NCBI RefSeq assembly: GCF_003970675.1
Contig: NZ_CP034562.1
Span: 4,411,501-4,475,500 of the forward strand
Source: Flammeovirga pectinis
GTDB taxonomy: Bacteria > Bacteroidota > Bacteroidia > Cytophagales > Flammeovirgaceae
Direction of reading: 5' to 3'
Length of the DNA stretch: 64,000 nt
Shown here: in pieces, positions 9,848-19,347 of the stretch
How the letters are laid out: the number at the start of each line of letters is the position of its first letter
Numbering within the stretch: the first letter of the stretch is position 1
Made by a program: the position numbers and the translations under genes
The notes under the pieces: generated by a model
Told to the model about the DNA's origin: nothing
The model's input: only the letters and a program-made list of their open reading frames with translations
Databases searched by the model: none

Positions 9848-9907
9848 TGTATTAATATCTTAATGTTAGAAGAAGAGGAGAGACCTAAATCTCTCCCTTT
9901 GTAGTAA

Positions 9908-11530
9908 TTAGTAGCCAGGGTTTTGTGTTATCCCGAACGATGCTACTTCTCCTGCTGGAATAGGTAATACCGGTACTCCATTTAATTTCTTTCCTTCCAT
10001 ATTGGCAACAACAGTTGCACCTGTAACTGTAGACCTGTACCCAATATTATCTTTCTGGATTGCAGAAGTATATTGATCAGTTCTAAGTAAATCCCAAAGT
10101 CTTAAACCTTCTAAAGAAAGTTCCACTCTTCTCTCGTGAAGAATTGCTTCTAGTAATTGATCTCCAGTAGCAGTAACTTCTGGTAAAGCACTAGAGTTAT
10201 CACGAGCTGTGTACGTATTAGAATTTTCTTCCCACCCTTTAGGGTAAGTCATTTTACGTGCTCTATCTCTTACCTCATTTACTCTTAAAAGGGCAGTAGC
10301 TGTATTTCCTAAATGATAAGCAGCTTCAGCGTTCATTAAAAGCACATCAGCATATCTCATTTTACGTTGATTCTGAGGATTATCAGATTGCTCATTTGGT
10401 CTTAAAGCAGCGTCCATAAGCATTTTTCTTGGGAAATAACCCGATAAAAACTCAGATGTTGCAACACCTTGTTGTAGACCATGTGCATATTGACCGTTTT
10501 GACCTGTAGTCCAATCCATTCTTGGATCTCCAGTCTCAAACTCATTCGCTAAATCAGATGTTGGGTTTAAGAATCCCCATCCCCATCCTTTGATATCTCC
10601 AGCACCACGAGGAGCTGTTAAGATAGGAGAGGTAGAACCTGTATTCTGATTTGCCCATCCTGTGTTAGATGTTGTATGTTGTACTTCGAAAATAGATCCG
10701 ACACCATTTTCACCTTCTTTTTCAAAAACTTCGGCTAAGTTATTTGCTAGAGAATATTCTCCAGAAGTAATAACTTCATTAGTGTAATTGTAAACATCAG
10801 TCCAAGCATCAGCCCCTTTTGTTTTCCAAATACCTACTTCATACATTAAAGTTCTAGCTATGTACCCTTTGGCAGCACCAGAAGTAGCTCTTCCTACTTC
10901 CATTTCACTTTTTGTACCAAGGTTTTCGCTTGCAAATTTAAAATCAGCTTCTATTTGTGTTAGCACTTCTGCAACAGACGTTCTTCCAATTTTCCCTATC
11001 TCATCAGGAGATACAGGAGCAGTAAATAATGGAACATCACCAAATAAGCGAACTAAATAGAAATAACTATAAGCTCTAATAAAGTAAGCTTCTCCTAATA
11101 ATTTATTTTTATCTGCTTCGTCAAAACTAGTTGCAGGTTCAATACCTTTAATGGCAGTGTTTGCTCTATGAATAGCTTGATAATATGTTTTCCAAGCAGT
11201 ATGAGAAGTAGCGTTAGAGTTGTTGGCATCCCATTCTTTTAGCATCTGCACATCTTGCATATCACCAAAATCAGATCCACCTTTCCAGCTATTGTCTGTC
11301 ATAACCTCACCAAACATCCATTCTTGCATGTGTGCAATAACACCTTGATCTTGTGCAATGGCTTGGTAACACGCATTTACAGCTAATGTTGCATTTTCTA
11401 AGTCATCGTAATAGGCTGGTGTATCTACAGCTTGTCCTTGTGGCTCTCTTTCTAAGAAAGAAGAACAACCGTTAGCAGCAATCAATAAGCTTGCACATGC
11501 TAACACTTTTATAATTTTTTTGAATTTCAT
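9908..11530 (-). CDS. SusD/RagB-family outer-membrane lipoprotein, mannan locus
   Basis: A 540-residue SusD homologue with lipobox ANGC near residue 22, TPR-like helices (AYFIRAYSYFYLVRLFGDVPL) and the C-terminal SusD signature (RKMRYADVLLMNAEAAY, ERRVELSLEGLRLWDLLR). It forms the lid of the TonB-dependent transporter encoded 29 bp upstream and binds the incoming oligosaccharide at the cell surface. Transcribed as susC1-susD1-SGBP. The length is normal for the family. Confidence 0.95.
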   Translation of the reverse strand: MKFKKIIKVLACASLLIAANGCSSFLEREPQGQAVDTPAYYDDLENATLAVNACYQAIAQDQGVIAHMQEWMFGEVMTDNSWKGGSDFGDMQDVQMLKEWDANNSNATSHTAWKTYYQAIHRANTAIKGIEPATSFDEADKNKLLGEAYFIRAYSYFYLVRLFGDVPLFTAPVSPDEIGKIGRTSVAEVLTQIEADFKFASENLGTKSEMEVGRATSGAAKGYIARTLMYEVGIWKTKGADAWTDVYNYTNEVITSGEYSLANNLAEVFEKEGENGVGSIFEVQHTTSNTGWANQNTGSTSPILTAPRGAGDIKGWGWGFLNPTSDLANEFETGDPRMDWTTGQNGQYAHGLQQGVATSEFLSGYFPRKMLMDAALRPNEQSDNPQNQRKMRYADVLLMNAEAAYHLGNTATALLRVNEVRDRARKMTYPKGWEENSNTYTARDNSSALPEVTATGDQLLEAILHERRVELSLEGLRLWDLLRTDQYTSAIQKDNIGYRSTVTGATVVANMEGKKLNGVPVLPIPAGEVASFGITQNPGY

Positions 11531-11559
11531 TTCGTTATTTTAATTTGGTTAGCTATAGA

Positions 11560-14500
11560 TTAAAAAGTAACGTTTAAACCTAAAGAATAAGTAGTTGATT
11601 TTGGGTAGTTACCAATATCTACACCTTGTGCAAGAGGGTCACCATAATGATCAGAAACTTCTGGATCATAACCACTATAATTAGTGAATGTGAATAAGTT
11701 ATCTGCTGAAGCAAAAATTCTTAAACGTTCTAAGTGAATTTTGCTAGCTAAATCTCTATTAAGTGTATATCCTAATTGTACGTTTTGTAGTCTAATGTAA
11801 GAAGCATCCTCAATGTAACGATCAGAGAACCTTGCGTTGTTGTTCGGATCGCCAGATACAACTCTTGGTAATGTTCCATTTGGATTATTGTCTACATGGA
11901 ATCTATTATTGAAATAGTTGCTTGTTTGGTTTTTCTGAACATTTGAATTCTCGATCCAGAATTTCTGTACATTGGCAATCTCATTTCCATAAGAACCTGT
12001 AAAGAAGATGTTCAAATCAAAGCCTTTATATTCCATTCCAAGGTTTACTGATCCTGTAAATTGAGGAATAGCAGAACCTAAATTCGTTTTGTCGTTATCG
12101 TTAATGATACCATCACCATCACGGTCAACAAATCTAACATCACCTACACTAGCACCATCTTGTAGTGCATTTCCTTCGCTATCAACGTGTGCATCAACTT
12201 CTTCTTGTGTTTTAAATATACCGTCTGTTTGGTAACCGTAGAAGTAAGCAATTTCTTGATCTTCCTCTGTTCTAGTTATATACCCTAACTTATCAATATA
12301 TCCACCATCAATGTGGCCAGTTTCTCCAAGATCAGTTACTTTATTGTCTATAATTGCAATGTTAGCTCCAACGTTCCATTTAAAATCGTGTTCGCTGTTT
12401 CTTACATTTATAGCAAATTCAAAACCTTTGTTCTGCATTGTACCCACGTTTACATTTGGAGAGTTAGCCCCAACATAATCAGGTACAGGCTGTGGAACAA
12501 CCATATCTGTTGTATTCTTAATAAAGTATTCGGCACTGAATGTAACCTTGTCGTTTAAGAACCCAGCATCAATACCAAAATTACTCATCTGGGCAGTTTC
12601 CCATCTTAAATTAGGGTTAGACATTGTGGTAGGAATACGACCTTCTACTACATTACCATTTACTACATAACGTAGGTTGTTTGTAATTGTAGATAGGTAA
12701 TCGTTATTACCTGCAGAAGATTGGTTACCAACTTCACCCCAACCAGCTCTTAATTTTAGTTGTGATACAGCTTCTGAAGAGGCTAAGAAATTTTCTTCTT
12801 TCATATTCCAACCTGCAGAGAAAGAAGGGAAGATACCCCATCTATTTTCTTCGGCAAATTTAGAAGAACCATCTGCTCTAAGCGTTGCAGTAAAAAGGTA
12901 CTTGTTATTATAGTTATAATTTGCTCTTGCAAAGTAAGACATTAATGAAGATGCACCCTGATTAGAAGTTGCAAAGAAGTCTGCACCTTTTGAAGCACCT
13001 AGATAACGCATGTTTTCGTTAAAAGGAACATCATAACCTGTTGCCGTTACATTATTGTAACTAAAGTTTTGCATTTCCATACCTACCATTGCACCTACAT
13101 TATGTAAGCCAAATGATTTAGAATAGTTTGCATAGTTAGACCATACCCAATCAAATTTATTATTTCTATGCTCGTCTAATTGAGAAGTATTTCTTTGCTC
13201 TTCGTTAGAAACAAAGTACTGTGGTAAGTAGATTTTCTGACTTTGGTTTCTGTAATCAACACCAAAGTTAGATGTTAATGTCAAGTTCTTATTTACTTCA
13301 GCATTTAAAGAGAAGTTACCAACAATTCTGTTATCAAAAGATCTTTTGTATTGCTCTTGTTCTGCCATACGAGCAGGGTTGTTGTTATAAGACCATGTTG
13401 CTCTTGCATAAGAACCGTCTGGATTAAGAACAGGAGTAATTGGATCTGTCCATAATGCTTGCGTTAACGGACTCTGATAAATGTCATTTAAATTAGTAAG
13501 AGAGTAGTTTGCATGCGTATAAGCAATGTTTTGTCCAAACTCCAACCAGTTTGTGAATTTATTACTGTTATTAAATTTCACAAAGAATTTTTCTAAGTCA
13601 GTACCTTTAAGTACACCTTCATCTTTAACATAAGAAGTAGAGATATTAAACTGATGTTTTTCAGAACCACCGTTAATTCCTAAGTTATAGTTTTGAAAAG
13701 ATCCTTGTCTTAATAATTCATCTTGCCAGTTTGTACCTGTATAGTTTCCGTTAGCAATATAAGAAAGTTGTTCATGTTCGTTAGAACCATCTGCAAACCT
13801 TTGAGCTTCTAATCCCATTTGAGCATATTGAGAAGCGTTTGCCATATCTATAGTGTTAGCTGCAGTTTTTACACCTGTTTGAGCATTGAACGTATAAGTT
13901 ACTTTATCTCCAGCGTATCCTTTTTTAGTAGCAATAATTATTACACCATTTGCACCTCTAGATCCATATACTGCAGTAGCAGAAGCATCTTTAAGTACTT
14001 CCATAGATGCAATATCTTGTGGTGCAATATGAGATATATCTTGCATTGGAAAACCATCTACAACATATAAAGGATCTGAGTTATTAATAGTACCAATACC
14101 TCTAATTCTTACTTTAGAGCTTCCGGCAGGGTTACTAGAAGTTGTTACCTGAACACCAGGTACTCTACCTTGAAGAGCTTTATTTACATCTTCTGTAGCT
14201 ACAACGGTTAGTTCATCAGAACTTACTGTAGTAACAGAACCTGTAACATCACTTTTTTTGGCAGTACCGTATCCGATTACGACTACTTCTTCAAGTTCTT
14301 CTAAATCGACATCTAATTTGATATCAATAGTGCTTTGAGAACCAACGGATAGTTTTTGAGTAACATAGCCAATAGATGTTATTTGTAGTATCGTATCATC
14401 TGCATCTACATTTAGTTTAAATTTCCCATCAAAATCTGTAATTGTTCCTGTGGATGTACCTTCTATGGTAATGTTAACTCCAGGAAGAGGACTATCTGTT

Positions 14501-14601
14501 TCATCAGTTACAGTACCTGTTATAGTACGCTGCTGAGCGTGGGCACTTACTGTAATTATAATAGCGATGAACAGCAGAAAAAAATTCTTAATAATCTGCA
14601 T
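11560..14601 (-). CDS. SusC/RagA-family TonB-dependent transporter, mannan locus
   Basis: A 1013-residue outer-membrane transporter. It has a signal peptide (VSAHAQ), an N-terminal carboxypeptidase-regulatory-like domain (ITGTVTDETDSPLPGVNI), a TonB-box region (EEVVVIGYGTAKKSDVTG), a plug (LQGRVPGVQV, IRGIGTINNSDPLYVVDG) and a barrel ending in Phe (SLGLNVTF), as usual for BAM-inserted proteins. It imports oligosaccharide using proton-motive force relayed by TonB-ExbBD. First gene of a three-gene minus-strand operon, divergent from the mannan catabolic operon across a 582-bp control region. Mannan specificity is inferred from the neighbours. Confidence 0.96.
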   Translation of the reverse strand: MQIIKNFFLLFIAIIITVSAHAQQRTITGTVTDETDSPLPGVNITIEGTSTGTITDFDGKFKLNVDADDTILQITSIGYVTQKLSVGSQSTIDIKLDVDLEELEEVVVIGYGTAKKSDVTGSVTTVSSDELTVVATEDVNKALQGRVPGVQVTTSSNPAGSSKVRIRGIGTINNSDPLYVVDGFPMQDISHIAPQDIASMEVLKDASATAVYGSRGANGVIIIATKKGYAGDKVTYTFNAQTGVKTAANTIDMANASQYAQMGLEAQRFADGSNEHEQLSYIANGNYTGTNWQDELLRQGSFQNYNLGINGGSEKHQFNISTSYVKDEGVLKGTDLEKFFVKFNNSNKFTNWLEFGQNIAYTHANYSLTNLNDIYQSPLTQALWTDPITPVLNPDGSYARATWSYNNNPARMAEQEQYKRSFDNRIVGNFSLNAEVNKNLTLTSNFGVDYRNQSQKIYLPQYFVSNEEQRNTSQLDEHRNNKFDWVWSNYANYSKSFGLHNVGAMVGMEMQNFSYNNVTATGYDVPFNENMRYLGASKGADFFATSNQGASSLMSYFARANYNYNNKYLFTATLRADGSSKFAEENRWGIFPSFSAGWNMKEENFLASSEAVSQLKLRAGWGEVGNQSSAGNNDYLSTITNNLRYVVNGNVVEGRIPTTMSNPNLRWETAQMSNFGIDAGFLNDKVTFSAEYFIKNTTDMVVPQPVPDYVGANSPNVNVGTMQNKGFEFAINVRNSEHDFKWNVGANIAIIDNKVTDLGETGHIDGGYIDKLGYITRTEEDQEIAYFYGYQTDGIFKTQEEVDAHVDSEGNALQDGASVGDVRFVDRDGDGIINDNDKTNLGSAIPQFTGSVNLGMEYKGFDLNIFFTGSYGNEIANVQKFWIENSNVQKNQTSNYFNNRFHVDNNPNGTLPRVVSGDPNNNARFSDRYIEDASYIRLQNVQLGYTLNRDLASKIHLERLRIFASADNLFTFTNYSGYDPEVSDHYGDPLAQGVDIGNYPKSTTYSLGLNVTF

Positions 14602-14688
14602 GATTAACTATTTTTTGTTTAGTTGTATTCAATCTAATAAAGAACTAGATGAATTTGAAAAAATTGAATAACCGCGGCGTTATGATTA

Positions 14689-14696
14689 CAAATGTA
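14689..14696 (-). promoter_or_regulatory. Candidate -7 box of susC1
   Basis: Reads TACATTTG on the minus strand, 88 bp upstream of the susC1 ATG, matching TAnnTTTG. The -33 element is not evident. A GTCAAA/TTTGAC dyad sits about 24 bp further upstream, where an activator could bind. Confidence 0.35.
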
Positions 14697-15135
14697 GGGT
14701 AGACACTAAAAAAAAGGAGGTCAAATTTTGACAATTATGCGTTGAAAAAAATAAATTTTTCTTTCCCTTAGTTTATAAAATGTGTAAAAATCTTACATTT
14801 TTGATGAAAAAATACCTGTCAATTTTATACTCTGTTTGACAAGTTTTTTGTGTTAATCCGCTTTGATCAGACTCTTGGTTTTTTGCTGGTTAAAAGAATC
14901 TTTTTTGTGGTAAAAAAATAATATTGAACTGTTATATTTGTCTTTTTTTAATAAAATATTTTGTGATAAAAAAATGTATAAATGTAATATTTGTCCTCTA
15001 AAAGTAGCTTCTATTTGCTTAAAATCAATGTTTGTGTAAAATAATTACCTATTATCAATTATTTGTTAATACCTCTGCTTTGTAGTAGTACTTACCAAAA
15101 TTTAAAAATTCCATATCATGCCTCAGTCTGCTTAC

Positions 15136-15143
15136 TACATTTG
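15136..15143 (+). promoter_or_regulatory. Candidate -7 box of the mannan catabolic operon
   Basis: TACATTTG matches the Bacteroidota -7 consensus TAnnTTTG and lies 40 bp before the ATG of the first gene. No TTG is seen at the usual -33 distance, so this is a candidate only. Confidence 0.35.
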
Positions 15144-15183
15144 AGTATCGAAACAAGTAAAAGACAATTATAATCTGTTCCTA

Positions 15184-16233
15184 ATGTGTAAATATTATAC
15201 ATATATTATTAAGTGTATATTCCTTATTCTACTTACTACTTCATGTGCTGTAATGCAAGAGCAAACGGTAACACAAGCAGTAGTAAAACCAAGGGTAATT
15301 ATAACTACAGATATATGTAATGATAAGACAGATTCGAATGATAAACAATCATTAGGACATCTTTTATTATACGCTAATCAGGTAGAAATTATTGCAATGA
15401 TTCCTGATGATTGTTCTGAAAAAGGTCTTCTGAATATTAATGAATGTCTTACTGCTTACAGTTTAGATTTCAACAATATTGAAAATAACTTTCAAACCTT
15501 AGGCTTTCCTTCTCCATCTTATTTACAAAATAGATTAATAGATGATAAGGACGAAGCAATTAAAGTAATAATTACTGAAGCAAGAAAACAAAACGATGTT
15601 CCCCTTTATGTGCTTGCCTGGGGAAACATGAGAATTATTAAAGATGCTCTTTTTGCTGCTCCTGATATAGCCTCAAAAATTAGGCTATTAACAGTAGGAA
15701 CAAGAATTAAATCGCCTTTTGAAGATAGATGTGGAAATTTAAATTGGAACGGATGGGGTAGAACAGAGGTTTTCTCAGATCATCGATTTAAGAAATTATG
15801 GTGGATAGAGAATGATTGGGCCAATTTGGGGTTGTTGATAGGAAACGAACCGATTGAGATAATTAATAAAATAAAGGGGTACGGTGCACTAGGTATTTAT
15901 CTAGAAAAAGTAAATGCATTAAAACCAGGTTTTAAAATTGCAGACAGTGCTACTCTTCTTTATCTATTAGACCCTACAGTTAGTAAAGACCATCCGGAGT
16001 ATGGCGGTTGGGCAGGAAATTTTATTAAACCATACCCAGTAGAACGTCCTAATTATTGGGTAGATAGAGCCAATACTAAAAAATGGAATTATAAAAATCC
16101 TTGCGATACATGGGAGATAGCAGAACAAGCATATAATGAACGTACAAATGCAGTTAAAGAAAGAAGAAAAGTAATGTATACTCAATTAACTGTAAGGATG
16201 AAAAAACTATACAATCTATCACTGAATAACTAA
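15184..16233 (+). CDS. DUF1593 / Sde182-like nucleoside-hydrolase-fold lipoprotein
   Basis: A 349-residue lipoprotein (lipobox TTSC) that opens the mannan catabolic operon. The mature start PRVIITTDICND...DKQSLGHLLLYAN matches the N-terminal block of DUF1593 (cellulose-binding protein Sde182-type, nucleoside-hydrolase-like fold), where TDIxxDPDDxQSL is usual; here the acidic cluster is rearranged to DICNDKTDSNDKQS. Further family-like blocks are LYVLAWGNM and WWIENDWANLG. Only the N-terminal domain is present; the family often carries an extra C-terminal domain. The biochemical role of DUF1593 proteins in glycan loci is not established, though position suggests a surface or periplasmic part in mannan handling. 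It ends 25 bp before the GH26 gene. Confidence 0.72.
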   Translation: MCKYYTYIIKCIFLILLTTSCAVMQEQTVTQAVVKPRVIITTDICNDKTDSNDKQSLGHLLLYANQVEIIAMIPDDCSEKGLLNINECLTAYSLDFNNIENNFQTLGFPSPSYLQNRLIDDKDEAIKVIITEARKQNDVPLYVLAWGNMRIIKDALFAAPDIASKIRLLTVGTRIKSPFEDRCGNLNWNGWGRTEVFSDHRFKKLWWIENDWANLGLLIGNEPIEIINKIKGYGALGIYLEKVNALKPGFKIADSATLLYLLDPTVSKDHPEYGGWAGNFIKPYPVERPNYWVDRANTKKWNYKNPCDTWEIAEQAYNERTNAVKERRKVMYTQLTVRMKKLYNLSLNN

Positions 16234-16258
16234 AAATGAATTTTTTAATACCAAAGAA

Positions 16259-17395
16259 ATGAAAAAGATAATTATAAATATAGCCTTACTCTTAAGTGTG
16301 CTTTTTTTACAAAACACTTATGCAACCATTATTGATGAGCAGCCAACTTTAAATGATAAGAAGGCTACTACAGAAACTGTTCAGCTTTATCAAAAGTTAA
16401 AACGTATTTCTGAAAATGAGAAAACTGTATTTGGTCATCAAGATGATTTAGCTTATGGTTACCATTGGTGGGGAAATGATTCTGACATTAAACAAGTTAC
16501 AGGAGATTACCCAGGGTTATACGGATGGGACATGGGACACCTTGGAGAAGAAAAAAATCTTGATGGAGTAGCTTTTACTGATATCAAAAAATATATTGAA
16601 GAAGCTTATTTAAGAGGGGGTATTACTACATTAAGTTGGCACATGATTAACCTTAAGATGGAATCTAGTTCATGGGATAAAACAGCAGTAGTAGACCAAA
16701 TGCTTAAAGGGGGTAAATACCATAAAACCTTTGTAAAGAAGTTAGACCTATTTGCAGATTTTGTAAATGGATTAGAGGTAAACAACCATAAGATTCCTGT
16801 TTTATTTAGACCTTGGCACGAACATAACGGCTCTTGGTTTTGGTGGGGAGCAGGAAACTGTTCTAAAGAAGATTATAAGAAACTATGGCAGTTTACAGTT
16901 AACTATCTAAGAGAAAAAAAGAATGTTCATAACATCATATATGTGTACTCAACAGATGCTTTTAAATCTGAAGAGGAATATTTAGATCGTTATCCAGGAG
17001 ATGAGTATGTAGATATTTTAGGTTTTGATGATTACGGCGCATTTAAACCAAATGCAACGAAAGAAAGAGAGGCTTGGGTTGTAAGAGAATTAGAAACAGT
17101 AGCAAAGTTAGCGGATGCTAAAAACAAGCTTTGTGCTTTTACAGAATCAGGTTTAGAAGCAGTTACAGACGATACTTTTTTTACGAAGAGTTTACTATCA
17201 AAATTAAATCATAACGAGTGGACAAAGAAAGCTGCTTATGTAATGTTATGGAGAAATGCCAATTACGAAAAGGAGCAAAGAGACCATTTCTATGTTCCTT
17301 ATAAAGGCCATTCATCAGCAAGTGATTTTATCAATTTTAAAAACGATGAAAGCATTCTTTTTGAAGCTGATTTGAAAGAATTAAAACTAAACTAA
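16259..17395 (+). CDS. GH26 endo-beta-1,4-mannanase
   Basis: A 378-residue protein with a signal peptide (about 1-22, cleavage near NTYA). GH26 hallmarks: FGHQDDLAYGYHWW near the start of the mature protein, RPWHEHNGSWFWW with acid/base E188, and AFTESGLE with nucleophile E296. The length matches a single catalytic domain without a CBM. Cleaves internal beta-1,4-mannosidic bonds or releases mannobiose; in the similar Bacteroides fragilis operon the GH26 is paired with a mannosyl-glucose phosphorylase and a 2-epimerase, as here. No lipobox or T9SS tag, so probably periplasmic. Starts 25 bp after the DUF1593 gene and ends 14 bp before the symporter. Confidence 0.95.
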   Translation: MKKIIINIALLLSVLFLQNTYATIIDEQPTLNDKKATTETVQLYQKLKRISENEKTVFGHQDDLAYGYHWWGNDSDIKQVTGDYPGLYGWDMGHLGEEKNLDGVAFTDIKKYIEEAYLRGGITTLSWHMINLKMESSSWDKTAVVDQMLKGGKYHKTFVKKLDLFADFVNGLEVNNHKIPVLFRPWHEHNGSWFWWGAGNCSKEDYKKLWQFTVNYLREKKNVHNIIYVYSTDAFKSEEEYLDRYPGDEYVDILGFDDYGAFKPNATKEREAWVVRELETVAKLADAKNKLCAFTESGLEAVTDDTFFTKSLLSKLNHNEWTKKAAYVMLWRNANYEKEQRDHFYVPYKGHSSASDFINFKNDESILFEADLKELKLN

Positions 17396-17409
17396 CAACA
17401 AACAAAATT

Positions 17410-19290
17410 ATGCAACTAGAATTTTTAGACTTACTCATTATTGGGCTCTATTTAGTGTCTACGGTAGTGATAGGGATATATCTAAAGAAGCAGGCTTCTA
17501 AAAATATGGAGTCGTACTTCTTGGGCGGTAACACATTACCGTGGTATATGTTAGGGTTATCAAATGCATCAGGAATGTTTGATATATCTGGAACAATGTG
17601 GATGGTTTATTTATGTTTTGTATATGGTTTAAAAAGTGTTTGGATTCCATGGTTATGGCCAGCATTTAATCAGATATTTTTAATGATTTATTTATCTATC
17701 TGGCTTCGTAGATCTAATGTATTAACAGGAGCAGAATGGATTAGAACACGTTTTGGTGATGGTACTGGCGGAAAACTATCACACATGGTAGTTGTGTTTT
17801 TTGCCCTACTAAGCTGTCTTGGTTTCTTGTCTTATGGCTTTATTGGAATAGGTAAATTTATAGAAATCTTTATTCCTTGGACTGTAGTAAGCGAGTACGT
17901 TCCTTTCGAGTTAACAGCAGAACAAGTGCCTTACGCTTATGGGATATTATTTACTACAATTGCTACTTTTTATGTGGTAATGGGTGGAATGTTATCTATT
18001 GTTTGGACTGATGTGATACAATTTGCTATTATGACAGTTTCAGCATTAGTAATTGCAGGTATTGCTATGTTTAGGGTAGATGCTGAAACACTAATGGCAA
18101 TGGTGCCAAGTGGTTGGGATTCTCCATTTTTTGGCTATAACATTGATATTAATTGGTCGTCTTATATTCCATCAGTAAACAATAAAATTACAGACGATAG
18201 TTTTTCTCCGTTTTCTATATTTTTTATGATGATGTTGTTTAAAGGTTTCTTTGCATCAATGGCTGGTCCGGCACCAAACTTTGATATGCAAAAAATACTC
18301 TCTACAAAATCTCCAAAAGAAGCGGCAAAAATGAGTGGTTTTGTATCTGCAGTAATGTTTTTACCGAGATATTTAATGATTGGAGGTTTTACCATATTAG
18401 CAGTAGTCTATTTTAGTGGTGATATTAATATGGCAGGAGGAAATTTCGATTTTGAAAATATCTTACCAATGGCCATCAAAGAGTTTGTTCCTTCGGGTTT
18501 AATGGGCTTATTATTGGCGGGTTTACTTGCTGCATTCATGTCTACATTTGCTTCAACAGTAAACGCAGCACCAGCTTATTTAGTAAATGATATTTATCTA
18601 AGATATATCAATCCAAATGCATCAGGAAAATTACAAATGCGTGCAAGTTATATTATTTCAGCTTCCGTAGTGGTAATATCTACCATAATAGGTATGTATG
18701 TTCAAGATATTAATTCTGTATTACAATGGATAGTGTCTGCACTTTACGGAGGGTATATAGCTGCCAATTTCCTAAAATGGCATTGGTGGAGGTTTAACGG
18801 ACACGGGTTCTTCTTTGGAATGTCAGCAGGTATTGCCGCATCTATGATTTTCCCTTTAGTTTTTAAGGAAACACTAGAGTTGTATTACTTCCCAATTCTA
18901 TTTGCAGTATCCTTAACAGGGGCAATTTTAGGTACATTATTAACACCTCCAACAGAAGAAAAAACATTAAAACAATTTTATAAAAACGTCAGACCTTGGG
19001 GTTTCTGGGGCCCAATAAAAAGAAAGGTAATGTTAGACGATCCTAACTTTGTTCCCAATAAAGATTTCGGGAAAGATATGTTTAATGTAGTGGTAGGGAT
19101 TATATGGCAAGCCACTTTATCTATTCTTCCGCTTTATATCGTAATAAAAGAAGAAATGGGTATCGTATCATCTGCTGCAGTGTTAGTAATTACAACATTA
19201 ATTCTTAAAAAGAATTGGTACGATAAACTTCCAGAAGATACAACCCCAGTACCTAAAGTATTTATGGAAGAGGTTGTAGAAGAAGTATAA
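17410..19290 (+). CDS. SSS-family sodium:solute symporter, probable manno-oligosaccharide uptake
   Basis: A 626-residue polytopic inner-membrane protein. It starts LDLLIIGLYLVSTVVIGIYL, then KNMESYFLGGNTLPWYMLGLS, the typical opening of solute:sodium symporters, and about a dozen hydrophobic helices follow. The GLLLAGLLAAFMSTFASTVN segment matches the conserved sodium-site helix (TM8) region of the family. It lies between the GH26 and GH130 genes, and the epimerase and phosphorylase lack signal peptides, so mannobiose must cross the inner membrane: this symporter is the obvious carrier. Substrate is inferred from context. The long C-terminal part contains further hydrophobic helices. Confidence 0.92.
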   Translation: MQLEFLDLLIIGLYLVSTVVIGIYLKKQASKNMESYFLGGNTLPWYMLGLSNASGMFDISGTMWMVYLCFVYGLKSVWIPWLWPAFNQIFLMIYLSIWLRRSNVLTGAEWIRTRFGDGTGGKLSHMVVVFFALLSCLGFLSYGFIGIGKFIEIFIPWTVVSEYVPFELTAEQVPYAYGILFTTIATFYVVMGGMLSIVWTDVIQFAIMTVSALVIAGIAMFRVDAETLMAMVPSGWDSPFFGYNIDINWSSYIPSVNNKITDDSFSPFSIFFMMMLFKGFFASMAGPAPNFDMQKILSTKSPKEAAKMSGFVSAVMFLPRYLMIGGFTILAVVYFSGDINMAGGNFDFENILPMAIKEFVPSGLMGLLLAGLLAAFMSTFASTVNAAPAYLVNDIYLRYINPNASGKLQMRASYIISASVVVISTIIGMYVQDINSVLQWIVSALYGGYIAANFLKWHWWRFNGHGFFFGMSAGIAASMIFPLVFKETLELYYFPILFAVSLTGAILGTLLTPPTEEKTLKQFYKNVRPWGFWGPIKRKVMLDDPNFVPNKDFGKDMFNVVVGIIWQATLSILPLYIVIKEEMGIVSSAAVLVITTLILKKNWYDKLPEDTTPVPKVFMEEVVEEV

Positions 19291-19347
19291 AGAAACAATT
19301 TGAGACCAATTAGAGCATCAAATTTTAAAAATATAATTACAGAAAAT

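Larger units (their letters stand above)
14602..15183. promoter_or_regulatory. Divergent control region between susC1 and the mannan catabolic operon
   Basis: This 582-bp stretch is AT-rich and holds no believable gene. Minus-strand TACATTTG (plus 14689-14696) fits the -7 consensus TAnnTTTG for susC1. On the plus strand TATATTTG (14933-14940) and TACATTTG (15136-15143) fit -7 boxes for the catabolic operon; I found no matching -33 TTG at 17-19 bp for any. Candidate operators: GTCAAATTTTGAC (14720-14732, dyad with one central base), TGTCAA/TTGACA arms at 14817-14822 and 14836-14841, and TATTCAAT/ATTGAATA at 14626-14633 and 14663-14670. Confidence 0.5.

Noticed and set aside
14602-15183. TTGACA as a sigma-70 -35 box
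   Set aside because: Bacteroidota use a different promoter (TTTG / TAnnTTTG), and no TATAAT is placed correctly; the TTGACA copies are dyad-like, suggesting operator sites.
19300-19347. TTG start extending the GH130 protein by 16 residues
   Set aside because: ATG 19348 gives the normal GH130 N-terminus; the extension has no family counterpart.
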